Shown: positions 42,244-52,193 of the stretch, in pieces
Layout of the letters: every line of letters begins with the position of its first letter
How positions within the stretch are numbered: the stretch's first letter is position 1
Assembly: GCF_014643915.1 (NCBI RefSeq)
Contig: NZ_BMKE01000004.1
Span: forward strand, 51,765-115,764
Direction of reading: 5' to 3'
Length of the DNA: 64,000 nt
DNA from: Oceanisphaera marina
Lineage (GTDB): Bacteria; Pseudomonadota; Gammaproteobacteria; Enterobacterales; Aeromonadaceae
Notes under the pieces: generated by a model
Databases searched by the model: none
Told to the model about the DNA's origin: nothing
What the model saw: only the letters and a program-made list of their open reading frames with translations
Program-made: the position numbers and the translations under genes

Positions 42244-43095
42244 ATGACCCATACCGCCTCTGCCATTGGCACTCGTGCCGGATTTCGATTGTTTAGTCAT
42301 CGACTATTGATCGCCCTGTGTTTATTGCAGTTGCCGCTGATGCTTTATTTGTACAGCCAATGGCAAGACGCGCGACAGCAACAATGGCAGCTTGGCCACC
42401 AGCTAGAGCAGCAAAAGCGTCATCAACAGCGAGAATTGAGCCGGATCGGCCAGCGTTTGGGGCAGCTACAGGCGGAGCTGGGCCAGGTGAGCATCATGGG
42501 GCAGCGGCTGGTGAAAGATTATGATCTGGTTGACGAGTTGCCAGTGCAGCGTTTAGACGTTAACTTGCTACAGCGGCCTTATACCGGTTTTTCCGAGTTG
42601 CATCAGGCATTGACCCAGGTTTCGCAGCAAACTCAGGAATATGGCATTACCCTGGCGGCACTTGAATCTTTGCTGTTGAATCTCCATATCAATGAGATTA
42701 CCCAGATTCAAGGTCATCCTGTTCCTGGTTACAGTCGGGTCAGTTCGGGCTTTGGTCAGCGTAGCGACCCCTTCAGTGGTCGGGCCCGCTGGCATCGTGG
42801 CCTGGATTTTTCCGGCAAGCAGGGGCAACCGATAGCGGCAACCGCGGCCGGTGTCGTCAGCTTGTCTGAACGACATCCCGCCTTTGGCAACATGGTTGAA
42901 ATCAGCCATGGCCAGGGGTGGGTTACGCGATATGCTCATCTAGATTCCCAGTTGGTTCAGGTGGGTGAGCGTGTCGACAAGGGGCAGGAAATTGCCCGCA
43001 TGGGACGAACCGGACGTGCAACCGGTGTTCATTTGCATTATGAAGTATTAAAGGGCAACCGGCAGCTGGATCCCGCGCGCTTCTTGCCAAACTAA
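42244..43095 (+). CDS. M23 (LytM) family metallopeptidase, membrane-anchored
   Basis: Zinc endopeptidase-like protein of 283 residues. One N-terminal membrane helix ([20 protein letters not shown]), a glutamine-rich coiled coil (about 40-85), and a C-terminal M23 domain. Zinc ligands appear intact: HRGLDF (HxxxD), and HLHYEV near the end, with YAHLDS between. Intact ligands suggest an active peptidoglycan hydrolase rather than an EnvC-type activator. It occupies the lpxC-secA interval, where E. coli encodes SecM. The ATG at 42244 is 22 bases after the lpxC terminator. Confidence 0.88.
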   Translation: MTHTASAIGTRAGFRLFSHRLLIALCLLQLPLMLYLYSQWQDARQQQWQLGHQLEQQKRHQQRELSRIGQRLGQLQAELGQVSIMGQRLVKDYDLVDELPVQRLDVNLLQRPYTGFSELHQALTQVSQQTQEYGITLAALESLLLNLHINEITQIQGHPVPGYSRVSSGFGQRSDPFSGRARWHRGLDFSGKQGQPIAATAAGVVSLSERHPAFGNMVEISHGQGWVTRYAHLDSQLVQVGERVDKGQEIARMGRTGRATGVHLHYEVLKGNRQLDPARFLPN

Positions 43096-43145
43096 CGTTC
43101 GGCCCCATACGGGGTTTTATCTTCCATCATCATAATTGGCCAAAC

Positions 43146-45869
43146 ATGATTACTAAATTCTTTACCATGATAGTTGGCAGCCGTAACGACAGAACTCTGA
43201 AGCGGCTGCGCAAAGTTGTAGATGAAATCAATGCCATGGAGCCAAAGTTCGAGGCCCTTTCCGATGCCGAACTGCAGGCGAAAACCGTTGAGTTTCGCCA
43301 ACGCCTGGAGCAGGGCGAAACTCTGGAGCAATTACTGCCCGAAGCCTTCGCCACGGTGCGCGAAGCGTCTCGCCGCGTGTTCGAGATGCGTCACTTTGAC
43401 GTGCAGCTGATTGGCGGCATGGTGTTGCACAATAACCAGATTGCCGAAATGAAAACCGGTGAAGGTAAAACCCTGACCGGCACCCTGCCTGTGTATCTGA
43501 ATGCCTTGACCGGGCGCGGCGTTCACGTGGTGACGGTTAACGATTATCTGGCGCGCCGTGATGCGGAAGCCAACCGACCGTTGTACGAGTTTTTAGGCCT
43601 GACGGTAGACTGCAACCTGCCAGGCATGAGCGCGAGCGAAAAGCACGCCGCCTATGCTGCCGATATAACCTACGGCACCAACAACGAATTTGGCTTCGAT
43701 TACCTACGCGATAATATGGCTTTTTCACCCCAGCAACGGGTGCAGCGCCCCTTGTATTATGCCCTGGTGGATGAAGTGGATTCGGTATTGATCGATGAAG
43801 CCAGAACGCCTTTGATTATCTCCGGCCCAGCCGAAGACAGCTCCGAGCTGTATATTCGTATCAATACCCTGATCCCCAAACTGGTGAAGCAGGATAAGGA
43901 AGACACCGAAGAATACATTGGTGATGGCCACTACACGGTGGACGAGAAAAACAAACAGGCGCTGCTCACCGAAAACGGTCAGATCTTCGTGGAAGAAGAG
44001 CTCAAGCGCATGGGGCTGATAGAAGAAGACGACTCCTTGTTTTCTGCCAGCAACATTACCCTGCTGGCCCATGTGAATGCCGGCCTGCGCGCACATACCC
44101 TGTTTGAACGTAATGTCGACTACATAGTGCAAGACGGCGAAGTGGTGATTGTGGATGAACATACCGGCCGTACCATGCCGGGCCGCCGCTGGTCAGAAGG
44201 TCTGCACCAGGCAGTAGAAGCCAGAGAAGGGGTGAAAATACAGAACGAAAACCAGACCCTGGCCTCCATTACCTTCCAGAACTTCTTCCGCCTGTACGAC
44301 AAGCTGGCCGGTATGACGGGTACTGCCGATACCGAAGCATTCGAGTTCCAGCATATTTATGGCCTGGATACCGTGGTGATCCCCACCAACAAACCCATGG
44401 TGCGTAAAGACATGGGGGATTTGGTGTACCTGACCGCGCCAGAAAAATATCAGGCCATAGTCGCGGACATTAAAGACTGTGTAGAGCGCGGTCAGCCGGT
44501 ACTGGTGGGTACTGTATCTATTGAAAACTCCGAGCTGTTGTCCGGCATTCTCGATAAAGAAGGCATAGCGCATCGGGTGTTGAACGCCAAGTTCCACGCC
44601 AGTGAAGCCGATATTATTGCCGAAGCTGGCCAATCGGGCATTGTCACCATTGCCACCAACATGGCCGGTCGCGGTACCGATATCGTGCTGGGTGGTAACT
44701 GGCAGGCAGAAATCGACAAGCTGGAAGAGGCGAGCGCCGATCAGATTTCCGCCATTAAAGCGGCCTGGAAAGTACGCCATGATGCGGTTATTGCCGCCGG
44801 TGGCCTGCATATCATTGGTACCGAGCGTCACGAATCGCGCCGGATTGATAACCAGTTGCGTGGCCGGGCCGGTCGTCAGGGTGATGCCGGCTCCAGCCGT
44901 TTCTACCTGTCGATGGAAGATGCTCTGATGCGTATTTTCGCCTCGGACCGCGTCACCGGCATGATGAAAAAACTGGGCATGGAAGAAGGCGAGGCCATCG
45001 AGCATCCCTGGGTGAGCCGGGCCATCGAAAATGCCCAGCGCAAGGTGGAAACCCGCAACTTCGATATTCGTAAAAACCTGCTTGAATTTGATGACGTGGC
45101 CAATGATCAGCGCAAGGTGATCTACGAGCAGCGTAACGAATTGCTGGATGCCAGCGATATCAGTGACACCATTACCGTGATCCGTGAAGATGTGATCAAC
45201 GGTATCGTCGATGAATATATTCCACCGCAATCATTGGAAGAAATGTGGGATGTGCCCGGGCTGGAGCGTCGTTTACAGGCCGATTTTGGCCTGGAAGTAC
45301 CGGTTGCGTCCTGGTTGCAAGAAAACGAAAAACTGCACGATGAGCAGTTGCGTGAACAGATACTGGCTGCCGCCGCTCAGGCTTATACCGACAAGGAAGC
45401 CGTGGTCGGTGCCGAGGTGCTGCGTCAGTTCGAAACGTCCGTGATGCTGCAGACCCTGGATACCCTGTGGAAGGAGCATCTGGCGGCCATGGATCACCTG
45501 CGTCAGGGGATTCATCTTCGCGGCTATGCCCAGAAGAACCCCAAGCAAGAATACAAGCGGGAGTCTTACGAGCTGTTTACCCAGTTGCTGGATAATCTGA
45601 AGCGGGAAGTGGTCAGCATTTTGAGCCGGGTCAAAGTTCAAAGTCAGGAAGACGTTGCAGCGGCAGAAGAAAAACGCCGTGAAGCGGCAGAAAGCCTGCC
45701 ACAAAACTACAGCCATGCTTCGGCGGATAACCTGTTGGAAGAGGAAAAACAGGCTGACGCAGGCGACAGCACTCCCTTTGTACGCGAAGGGCAAAAGGTA
45801 GGCCGCAACGATCCCTGCCCTTGTGGCTCCGGCAAGAAATACAAGCAGTGTCACGGTAAGCTGAGTTAA
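43146..45869 (+). CDS. secA: Preprotein translocase ATPase SecA
   Basis: Motor that drives proteins through SecYEG. It is 907 residues. Walker [14 protein letters not shown] near residue 104, DEAD-like [27 protein letters not shown] and [17 protein letters not shown] in the second motor domain. The C-terminal zinc motif [14 protein letters not shown] that binds SecB and phospholipid is complete. No SecM-like arrest peptide precedes it. mutT, which follows secA in E. coli, is absent; a terminator comes next. Confidence 0.98.
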   Translation: MITKFFTMIVGSRNDRTLKRLRKVVDEINAMEPKFEALSDAELQAKTVEFRQRLEQGETLEQLLPEAFATVREASRRVFEMRHFDVQLIGGMVLHNNQIAEMKTGEGKTLTGTLPVYLNALTGRGVHVVTVNDYLARRDAEANRPLYEFLGLTVDCNLPGMSASEKHAAYAADITYGTNNEFGFDYLRDNMAFSPQQRVQRPLYYALVDEVDSVLIDEARTPLIISGPAEDSSELYIRINTLIPKLVKQDKEDTEEYIGDGHYTVDEKNKQALLTENGQIFVEEELKRMGLIEEDDSLFSASNITLLAHVNAGLRAHTLFERNVDYIVQDGEVVIVDEHTGRTMPGRRWSEGLHQAVEAREGVKIQNENQTLASITFQNFFRLYDKLAGMTGTADTEAFEFQHIYGLDTVVIPTNKPMVRKDMGDLVYLTAPEKYQAIVADIKDCVERGQPVLVGTVSIENSELLSGILDKEGIAHRVLNAKFHASEADIIAEAGQSGIVTIATNMAGRGTDIVLGGNWQAEIDKLEEASADQISAIKAAWKVRHDAVIAAGGLHIIGTERHESRRIDNQLRGRAGRQGDAGSSRFYLSMEDALMRIFASDRVTGMMKKLGMEEGEAIEHPWVSRAIENAQRKVETRNFDIRKNLLEFDDVANDQRKVIYEQRNELLDASDISDTITVIREDVINGIVDEYIPPQSLEEMWDVPGLERRLQADFGLEVPVASWLQENEKLHDEQLREQILAAAAQAYTDKEAVVGAEVLRQFETSVMLQTLDTLWKEHLAAMDHLRQGIHLRGYAQKNPKQEYKRESYELFTQLLDNLKREVVSILSRVKVQSQEDVAAAEEKRREAAESLPQNYSHASADNLLEEEKQADAGDSTPFVREGQKVGRNDPCPCGSGKKYKQCHGKLS

Positions 45870-45885
45870 ATCCTTTACCGCCATT

Positions 45886-45914
45886 AAAAACCGCCCGATT
45901 GGGCGGTTTTTTTA
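45886..45914 (+). terminator. Rho-independent terminator after secA
   Basis: AACCGCCC / GGGCGGTT stem with a GATT loop and seven T, 17 bases beyond the secA stop. Confidence 0.93.
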
Positions 45915-46056
45915 TATTCGGTACAAGACAATATCGTACGAGCTTAATTAATTGTTTGATATTTTCTTCTGAAATGTATGCGTTTTGTTGCATGAGTGGC
46001 ATACAATACTGCCGGTAATGCTTTTTCCCGTAGTATTTGGCAAGTGGAGTGCCTGA

Positions 46057-47733
46057 ATGTATAAAAATTTGACCTTGCGGTCCTTGATTCGCCTGGTGTT
46101 CCTGGTGGTGTTGTCGTTGGCACTGGTACTCGGTTTTGCTCTTTATCTGATGCTGCAGTCTCAGCAGGGGGTGAGCAGAGCTCACGAACACCGCTTCAAC
46201 TACTTTAATGACAGCAATATGCTGCGCATGTATTCGACCGAACTGTCGACCCATATTCGTAATTACGTGGCTACCGGTAATCAGGCAAAACTGAATGCCT
46301 ATCACGATGTGATGGCCATCACCATGGGACAGGCTCCCAGGGTAAATGGACGCACCGAGTCCAATGAAGACATGCTGTCGGAGATGGAGCTGACCCGCAG
46401 TGAAATGGCGCTGATGGAGCAGGGGCGCCAGGCGACCGTGACCATGGGCAAACTGGAAGCGGAAGCCCTGCGGTTGATGGCGATGGGGCAACAGGAGCTG
46501 GCCCAGCAAAAAGTACTGGGTCCCGAGTATGATCAGGCCCGTATGACACTAAGCCGTTCGGTGGATCAATTTGTCTCCATGTTGCTGGCTCGCCTGTCGG
46601 AGAGCTTGCAGGCAGAAGAAGCGCGCAACCATCAGATGGTGGTGTTCATGGTCTCATTGGTGGTGCTGCTGGTGGGCCTGAGCCTATTGCTTGGCTGGAC
46701 CCTGAAACGCATGGTGCTGCAGCCTCTTGGTGCCGAGCCCAGTGAAATGGAGCGAGTGGCGCGTTCGATTGCCGATGGTGATTTGAGCCTCAGTTTTGCA
46801 GCCAACAGCTCGGGCGTATATGGCAAGTTGCAGCATATGACCGATAAACTGCGTGAAGTGATCGGCCATATACACCAGTCCAGCAGCAGTCTGTCGGCGG
46901 CGGCAGAAGAAACCTCGGCGGTGTCTTTGCAGACCAGCGCCAACCTGAGCCGTCAGCAACAAGACACGGATCAGGTGGCCGCGGCCATCAATCAAATGGC
47001 GGCGACGGTGCAGGAAGTTTCGCAAAATACCAGTCTGGCGGCAGCATCGGCCAACTCGGCCAATGAAGCGGCCGAACAGGGTAAAAAAGTTGTGCAGCAG
47101 ACGGTGAACTCGATCAGCCAATTGGCCGACGATGTGATTTCAACGGGGCGAGTGGTTCAGTCTCTGGCTGATAGCAGCACTCAAATCAGTACCGTGGTGC
47201 AGGTCATTCAGGATATTGCCGATAGAACCAACTTGCTGGCACTGAACGCCGCCATTGAAGCGGCACGGGCTGGTGAGCAGGGCCGAGGTTTTGCGGTGGT
47301 TGCCGATGAAGTGCGCCAGCTGGCAGGGCAAACCCAAAAGTCATCTCAGGAAATTGTGACCACCATTGCCAAGTTGCGAGGCGATGCCGAGCAGGCGTTG
47401 ACCGCCATGGCGCATGGTCGCAAGCAGGCAGAGCTGACGGTAGGGCAGGCGCAGGAAGCAGAACAAGCACTGGAACTCATTAGCGCGGCAGTGAGAACCA
47501 TCAACGACATGAATACCCAGATAGCCACGGCCGTTGAAGAGCAGGCGACGGTGACCGAGGACATCAGCCGTAACCTGACGGTTATTCATGAAGTGGGTGA
47601 CGAAACGGCCGCCGGCGCCGAGCAAACTGCCAGCGCCAGTCGCGAGTTGTCTGAACTGGCTGCGGGATTACAACAGCTGGTACAAGGCTTCAAGCTGGAG
47701 CCTGAAACCCTCGGTGCTCGATATCGAAGCTAG
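46057..47733 (+). CDS. Methyl-accepting chemotaxis protein with four-helix sensor domain
   Basis: Transmembrane chemoreceptor of 558 residues. Helix TM1 ([23 protein letters not shown], 10-32), a mostly helical periplasmic sensor (about 35-185) containing [20 protein letters not shown]2 ([21 protein letters not shown], 192-212), HAMP, then the signalling domain with [20 protein letters not shown]. The ligand is unknown. Monocistronic: terminators flank both sides. No C-terminal CheR-binding pentapeptide is seen. Confidence 0.92.
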   Translation: MYKNLTLRSLIRLVFLVVLSLALVLGFALYLMLQSQQGVSRAHEHRFNYFNDSNMLRMYSTELSTHIRNYVATGNQAKLNAYHDVMAITMGQAPRVNGRTESNEDMLSEMELTRSEMALMEQGRQATVTMGKLEAEALRLMAMGQQELAQQKVLGPEYDQARMTLSRSVDQFVSMLLARLSESLQAEEARNHQMVVFMVSLVVLLVGLSLLLGWTLKRMVLQPLGAEPSEMERVARSIADGDLSLSFAANSSGVYGKLQHMTDKLREVIGHIHQSSSSLSAAAEETSAVSLQTSANLSRQQQDTDQVAAAINQMAATVQEVSQNTSLAAASANSANEAAEQGKKVVQQTVNSISQLADDVISTGRVVQSLADSSTQISTVVQVIQDIADRTNLLALNAAIEAARAGEQGRGFAVVADEVRQLAGQTQKSSQEIVTTIAKLRGDAEQALTAMAHGRKQAELTVGQAQEAEQALELISAAVRTINDMNTQIATAVEEQATVTEDISRNLTVIHEVGDETAAGAEQTASASRELSELAAGLQQLVQGFKLEPETLGARYRS

Positions 47734-47791
47734 TCTTGGCAGCAAAGCCGGTAACGCTTGATATTACCTTCGCCTGAATCTAAATAAAGAC

Positions 47792-47829
47792 ACAGACCCA
47801 GATGCTGCAATCAGCCTCTGGGTCTTGTT
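47792..47829 (+). terminator. Probable terminator after the 4-helix chemoreceptor gene
   Basis: AGACCCAGA / TCTGGGTCT stem with a 14-base loop, followed by a modest TGTTCCT tract. It lies 60 bases past the stop and ends before plsC. Confidence 0.55.
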
Positions 47830-47881
47830 CCTGCTGGAGCTGCTCAGTATACTGCCGACTCTCAAAATACGAGGTTTGTTC

Positions 47882-48601
47882 ATGTTAAAGCTGTTGCGGG
47901 TATTTTTATTGGCGCTGGCCATGGTGCTGGTTTTTATTCTGGGTACCCTGATATGTTTGCTGCGCCCCCGCCATCCTAATAATGTCTATTTACTGGGCCG
48001 TTTATTCAACAAGGCCTGCCCGTTAATTGGCCTTAAAGTCCGCTTCCGCGGCTATGAGCATGTCCAGGATCTGCACTCGGCGGTCTATATCGCCAATCAC
48101 CAGAGTAACTGGGATATTATAGCGCTGACCGGCGCCGTGATGCCGCGTACCGTGGCCATCGGCAAGAACAGTCTGTTCTGGATCCCCTTGTTTGGTCAGC
48201 TGTTCTGGTTGAGTGGTAATTTACTGATCAATCGGGAAAATAAAAGCAAAGCCGCCAGTACCATCGGCAAAGTGGTCGGAAAAATACGCCAGCGCAATAT
48301 GTCGATCTGGATGTTTCCGGAAGGTACCCGCAGCAAGGGTAAAGGTCTGCTGCCCTTTAAAACCGGCGCCTTTCACATTGCGTTGCAGGCCAAGGTGCCG
48401 ATAGTGCCCATCGCCTGCTCCAGCTACTTCGGCCAGGTTGATCTCAATCGTTGGGATAACGGCGAGCTGATTGTGGAAATCATGCCACCGATTTCGGTTG
48501 AAGGTTATACTCCCCATCAAATCAGAGACTTGCTGAAACACAGCCGCCAGCTGATTGTTGAGCGCATAGCCGAGCTGGATGAAGAAGCCCGACGTCCCTG
48601 A
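47882..48601 (+). CDS. plsC: 1-acyl-sn-glycerol-3-phosphate acyltransferase
   Basis: Membrane acyltransferase converting lysophosphatidic acid to phosphatidic acid. It is 239 residues with an N-terminal hydrophobic segment (LLRVFLLALAMVLVFILGTLI). Motif I is NHQSNWD (HxxxxD), motif III is MFPEGTRSKGKG, and motif IV VPIVPIA. ATG 47882 is preferred over an upstream frame opening at 47825, which falls in the preceding terminator. Whether this is the essential PlsC or a paralogue cannot be told from the window. Confidence 0.9.
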   Translation: MLKLLRVFLLALAMVLVFILGTLICLLRPRHPNNVYLLGRLFNKACPLIGLKVRFRGYEHVQDLHSAVYIANHQSNWDIIALTGAVMPRTVAIGKNSLFWIPLFGQLFWLSGNLLINRENKSKAASTIGKVVGKIRQRNMSIWMFPEGTRSKGKGLLPFKTGAFHIALQAKVPIVPIACSSYFGQVDLNRWDNGELIVEIMPPISVEGYTPHQIRDLLKHSRQLIVERIAELDEEARRP

Positions 48602-48639
48602 TGTGAACTTTATTTTGTTATTCGGCTCAGGAGCCTCCC

Positions 48640-48984
48640 ATGACTGATCAGCAACACTGGCAAGAAGAAACTCGTGAAATTATTCGCTCTTTATTCGAGG
48701 ATGGCAGCAATCCCGAGGTGAACTACACCATAGAGCATCATTTTTCCGGCCTGGATTTCGACCGCCTGGAAAAAGCCGCACTGGACTGTTTCAAGGCGGA
48801 ATTCGAGGTGTCCGATGCCGAAGAGCTGGCGCTGGAAGATGGGCAAACCATCTTGTGCTTCGATGCCGTTAAAGAAAGCCCGCTCAATGAAGCCGCCATT
48901 ATGGCTCATATCGAACAGCTGCTGAAAATAGCCGAGAAATATGGCGTTGAGTATGACGGCTGGGGCACTTACTTCGAGGAGTAA
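48640..48984 (+). CDS. rraB: Regulator of ribonuclease E activity RraB
   Basis: Small acidic protein that binds the C-terminal scaffold of RNase E and lowers its activity. It is 114 residues, shorter than E. coli RraB, which has an extra acidic tail. Conserved blocks: TREIIRSLFEDGSNPEVNYTIEHH and the terminal EKYGVEYDGWGTYFE. SD GGAG lies 9 bases upstream. The 3' end overlaps the convergent GNAT gene by 16 bases. Confidence 0.94.
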   Translation: MTDQQHWQEETREIIRSLFEDGSNPEVNYTIEHHFSGLDFDRLEKAALDCFKAEFEVSDAEELALEDGQTILCFDAVKESPLNEAAIMAHIEQLLKIAEKYGVEYDGWGTYFEE

Positions 48985-49508
48985 TTCCCCGCATTCAAGG
49001 GTAGCATCAAGGTGATTTCACAGTCGTGATGCTCGGTGTTACCCAACCGTTCGCAGGCCTTGAAACCGAGCTTGTGATAGAGCGCCAGTGCCTCGGGCAG
49101 TATCCCGGTCGTTTCCAGATAACAGCGTTGGTAGCCTTGCTGACGAGCCGCCCCCAGTATGGTTAACGCCAGCTGGTAGCCCCATCCCAAGCCACGTGCG
49201 GGCGGGGCTAAATACATTTTCTGCAGCTCGCAGACATCAGAATGGCCATCAACCGGGCCAAAACCTGCCCCGCCCAGCACATTTCCCTGGGTATCTTCCA
49301 ACACCCAGTAGCCGGCATTATCTGCTTCATATAACACGCTCAACTCATCCAGGTTGGGGTCCGCCACGCTGAAGCCCTTGTCAGCCGTCAGCCCGTATTC
49401 TGCCGACACAGAACGGATTAACGCAGCCAGAGGCGTATTATGATGTGGTTCAAGGGCGACAAGCTCTGCGGACAGGCTGGAGGCCGGGTTTGAAAGTCGA
49501 GTATTCAT
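48969..49508 (-). CDS. GNAT family N-acetyltransferase
   Basis: Acetyl-CoA-dependent acetyltransferase of 179 residues, substrate unknown. The acetyl-CoA binding motif is MYLAPPARGLGWGYQLALTIL (motif A, R/Q-x-x-G-x-G/A, here RGLGWG), followed by YLETTGILPEALALYHKLGF. I use ATG 49508; a TTG at 49511 is directly upstream. Convergent with rraB, sharing 16 bases, with no terminator between. Confidence 0.85.
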   Translation of the reverse strand: MNTRLSNPASSLSAELVALEPHHNTPLAALIRSVSAEYGLTADKGFSVADPNLDELSVLYEADNAGYWVLEDTQGNVLGGAGFGPVDGHSDVCELQKMYLAPPARGLGWGYQLALTILGAARQQGYQRCYLETTGILPEALALYHKLGFKACERLGNTEHHDCEITLMLPLNAGNYSSK

Positions 49509-49634
49509 CAATAAACCTGCTATCTATTGGTCTTGCTCATAATGAGTAAAGGCGGGGGCAATAGTCTACATCAGAGACTCAGTGCTCATGTACCCCCGTG
49601 CTATAGTAGCCAAAAAGAACCAAGGAGCGCTGCA

Positions 49635-50042
49635 ATGTGTCATCCGTACGACCCGCATGTATTGTTGTGGGATGAATACAAGTATCGCCACGATCATATC
49701 TGGCAAAAATTGTTTCAGATCACCATCGCCGTGGTGGTGCTGGGCTCTGTGCCTTATCTCAAGCCCGAGATCACTCAGGTACTGAAAGGCTGGATCCTGA
49801 TAGCACCCTTGCTGGGCACAGTGCTTACCCTGATCACCCTGGTATTGATGCATTTTGAATTGACCCTGTTTGCCAAAATAGCGTCGGCCCATCGTCATCA
49901 TCAAGAAGAGCAAGGGTTGATACGCCATAGCAGGCGCAACTATTTTCGTTATCTGGTGATGACTTATGTCAGTTTTCTGTTGCTGGTGGGTATAGCGAAC
50001 GTGGCCGTGGTACGGCTACTCTGGTTAGCTCCTACATTGTAA
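49635..50042 (+). CDS. Uncharacterised two-helix membrane protein
   Basis: Not recognised. 135 residues from ATG 49635, which has AAGGAG 8 bases upstream. Two hydrophobic segments stand out: WILIAPLLGTVLTLITLVLM (about 55-75) and YVSFLLLVGIANVAVVRLLW (about 110-130), with an earlier weaker one (FQITIAVVVLGSVPYL). The loop between is histidine-rich (AHRHHQEEQGLIRHSRR). An N-terminal soluble stretch contains CHPYDPHVLLWDEYKYRHDHIW. No neighbour gives a clue to function. Confidence 0.7.
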   Translation: MCHPYDPHVLLWDEYKYRHDHIWQKLFQITIAVVVLGSVPYLKPEITQVLKGWILIAPLLGTVLTLITLVLMHFELTLFAKIASAHRHHQEEQGLIRHSRRNYFRYLVMTYVSFLLLVGIANVAVVRLLWLAPTL

Positions 50043-50169
50043 TATTTCAACCGAATGGGGCGACAAGCCTAGACACAAGCGAGCCTGAGCGGTGCGCCAT
50101 GGATGAGCAAAGTGGCTACACTGATAGAGTATGGTAGTGAGACATATTCATCGGGTTGAGGTAATCACA

Positions 50170-50394
50170 ATGACACATAGCAAAAAGATAATGACAGTTG
50201 CCACAACGGCGGTACTGATGCTGGGCTTGACGGCCTGCAGCAATATGTCTGATCGGGACCGTAACACCGCCATTGGCGCCGGCGCTGGTGGTGTCGCCGG
50301 CTCTGTACTCACAGGTGGCAGTACTGCCGGTACCCTGGGTGGGGCTGTGGTCGGTGGTATTATTGGTAATCAGATCAAGAAAGATAAAGACTGA
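50170..50394 (+). CDS. OsmB-like glycine-zipper lipoprotein
   Basis: 74-residue small lipoprotein. Lipobox LTAC after a hydrophobic stretch (VATTAVLMLGLTAC, lipid Cys near 22). The rest is a glycine zipper (IGAGAGGVAGSV, GGAVVGGIIGNQIKK), as in the osmotically inducible lipoprotein OsmB. The frame opens upstream at 50131, but the ATG 50170 is the sensible start. Function as a stress-induced envelope lipoprotein is by similarity only. A terminator follows. Confidence 0.8.
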   Translation: MTHSKKIMTVATTAVLMLGLTACSNMSDRDRNTAIGAGAGGVAGSVLTGGSTAGTLGGAVVGGIIGNQIKKDKD

Positions 50395-50411
50395 TTTGGT
50401 ATGACTGAATG

Positions 50412-50457
50412 ATAAGGGGGGAGAAGATATCGGCGAGTATCTTCTCCCCCTTTTTTA
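50412..50457 (+). terminator. Rho-independent terminator after the OsmB-like gene
   Basis: Long stem GGGGGAGAAGATA / TATCTTCTCCCCC with an 8-base loop and six T. Among the strongest in the window. Confidence 0.95.
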
Positions 50458-50464
50458 TACTGAT

Positions 50465-50623
50465 ACCCAGTAAGTCTGCAACCCCCCCTATCGGGTGAAT
50501 TTTACACTTATTAAACGCATTCAGCCGGCCTTGCAGACCAGCGGTTGTGGCTCCTTGGTATTGTGATAGCCGGTAGCGTGGATGCGAGATTGCATAGCCT
50601 TCATTCCTGCAAATACGTTGCAC
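50465..50623 (-). other. Orphan conserved-looking block, possible relic
   Basis: On the minus strand this encodes RNEGYAISHPRYRLSQYQG and AFNKCKIHPIGGV without an obvious ribosome binding site. From memory, similar short frames occur as repeated hypothetical ORFs in Vibrio- and Shewanella-type genomes, but I cannot name the element. The surrounding 50624-50815 is AT-rich and should hold the promoter of the next gene. I do not call a gene. Confidence 0.25.
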
Positions 50624-50815
50624 ACAGTGACGTTATTGCTATGGCTGTCATGAGCTTATCAACTATGCTGCCTGAGCCTCAGTTTTATAATGAACATATT
50701 GTGGACTTGTTTGTATTCGAGTAAAAATTCAATTTTATATGTAAGTAAATACTAGCCCACCGGTCTTTACCCTTTCTAACTTCTTATATTTGTACCATTG
50801 CAGGAGAAAAACCGC

Positions 50816-52114
50816 ATGCTCATGAGTAGCAAGCTCAAGCGGGAGCTCGCCCATTGCCGTCAACAACATGCACAGGCCCAGGCCGAGCAACACGCGATTC
50901 GTGCGCATATGGCGGTGATCGAGTTTACTCCAGAAGGTGAGGTGTTAACGGCAAACGAGCTGTTTTTAGCGATATTTGGCTATTCATTATCCGAAGTGGA
51001 AGGTGTGCATCATAGTCGGTTTTGTACTCCCGCGTCGGCGCAGTCGCGTGAATATCGCCACTTTTGGCAGCAGTTAAAGCAGGGGCTGTCGCAAAGCGGC
51101 ACTTTTTCTCGGCTGAACCGGCAGGGGCAGGTGGTATGGTTGGAGGCGAGGTACCTGCCGGTATTTGACGATGATGGCTCTGTGGTCAAAGTGATCAAAA
51201 TTGCCAGTGAGGTGACGGAAAAACAGCAGCAGCTGGCAGCAAATAAAGCGGTGCTGGATGCCTTGCATCTGTCGATGGCGATGATTGAATTTACGACCGA
51301 CGGCTGCATTATCACCGCCAATGATAACTTTTTGACTACTATGAGTTACCGACTTGAACAGGTGGTGGGGCAGCATCATCGCCTGTTTTGTGATGATGAC
51401 TTTTATCGGCAGCAACCCCATTTTTGGCAACAACTGGCCTCGGGTCAGCATAAGTCGGGTCGTTTCAAGCGTTTTGACGCCACTGGCCGCGAAATTTGGC
51501 TGGAGGCCAGTTACAACCCGATTCTCGACGATGATGGCAAAGTGGTGCGCGTGATCAAGTTTGCCAGCGACATTACCGCCAGAGTACAGCGAGCTGAACA
51601 AGCCAGAGCCGCATCTGAAGTGGCTAGCGTAACGGCAACACAAACCGCGAGTATTGCCGAACAAGGCAGTGAATTCCTGCAGGCTTCGGTGACTACCTCG
51701 GCAAAAATTGCCGATGATCTCGAACAGGCGACGGTGGTGATTCAGCGGCTTAATGAACAGGCGCGTAATATCGAAGAAATAGTCGCGACCATCAGCAGTG
51801 TGGCGGATCAAACCAATCTGCTGGCGCTCAACGCGGCCATTGAAGCGGCACGAGCCGGCGAGCAAGGCCGAGGCTTTGCCGTGGTAGCCGACGAGGTACG
51901 AAAGCTGGCCGGGCGCACCAGCAAGGCGACCGCAGAAATTGGCCAGGTCGTGCAACAAAACCGTGAACTGACGGGGCAGGTATCCGCTGCCATTACCGCA
52001 GTGACACAGGTGGCCGATCAAGGCAAGCAACAGGTACTGGGCGTAGCAGGAATAATGACTGAAATTCATCAAGGGGCGCGGGCAGTACAGAAGGCGGTAG
52101 CCGAGTTAGGCTAA
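50816..52114 (+). CDS. Soluble double-PAS chemoreceptor, BdlA-like
   Basis: 432 residues, no membrane segment. Two tandem PAS domains (about 32-140 and 155-260) share the pattern AxIEFTxxGxIxxAN and HH-RFC/LFC ([21 protein letters not shown]). A short signalling domain has the receptor tip [20 protein letters not shown]. The layout matches Pseudomonas BdlA, the biofilm dispersion receptor, and some Aer-type cytosolic receptors. ATG 50816 has CAGGAG 9 bases upstream; TTG 50798 would overlap that site. The signal is unknown, possibly redox. Ends at a terminator. Confidence 0.88.
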   Translation: MLMSSKLKRELAHCRQQHAQAQAEQHAIRAHMAVIEFTPEGEVLTANELFLAIFGYSLSEVEGVHHSRFCTPASAQSREYRHFWQQLKQGLSQSGTFSRLNRQGQVVWLEARYLPVFDDDGSVVKVIKIASEVTEKQQQLAANKAVLDALHLSMAMIEFTTDGCIITANDNFLTTMSYRLEQVVGQHHRLFCDDDFYRQQPHFWQQLASGQHKSGRFKRFDATGREIWLEASYNPILDDDGKVVRVIKFASDITARVQRAEQARAASEVASVTATQTASIAEQGSEFLQASVTTSAKIADDLEQATVVIQRLNEQARNIEEIVATISSVADQTNLLALNAAIEAARAGEQGRGFAVVADEVRKLAGRTSKATAEIGQVVQQNRELTGQVSAAITAVTQVADQGKQQVLGVAGIMTEIHQGARAVQKAVAELG

Positions 52115-52134
52115 CGGTTATGCCGTTACCGCCA

Positions 52135-52170
52135 TAAAAAAACCGACCACTCAGGGTCGGTTTTTTTTAT
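52135..52170. terminator. Bidirectional terminator between the BdlA-like gene and the heptamer array
   Basis: AACCGACC / GGTCGGTT stem with a 6-base loop, A-run on the left and eight T on the right. It can end the plus-strand receptor gene and is the first recognisable terminator that valS transcripts meet after crossing the repeat array. Confidence 0.92.
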
Positions 52171-52193
52171 TCGCTATCACTAAATAAATGATG

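Noticed and set aside
43096-43145. SecM-like arrest peptide before secA
   Set aside because: The gap is only 50 bases and holds no reading frame or arrest motif; the upstream gene is an M23 peptidase.
46000-46020. Sigma-28 promoter for the chemoreceptor gene
   Set aside because: GCCGGTAA resembles the -10 element, but there is no TAAA-type -35 at the right distance.
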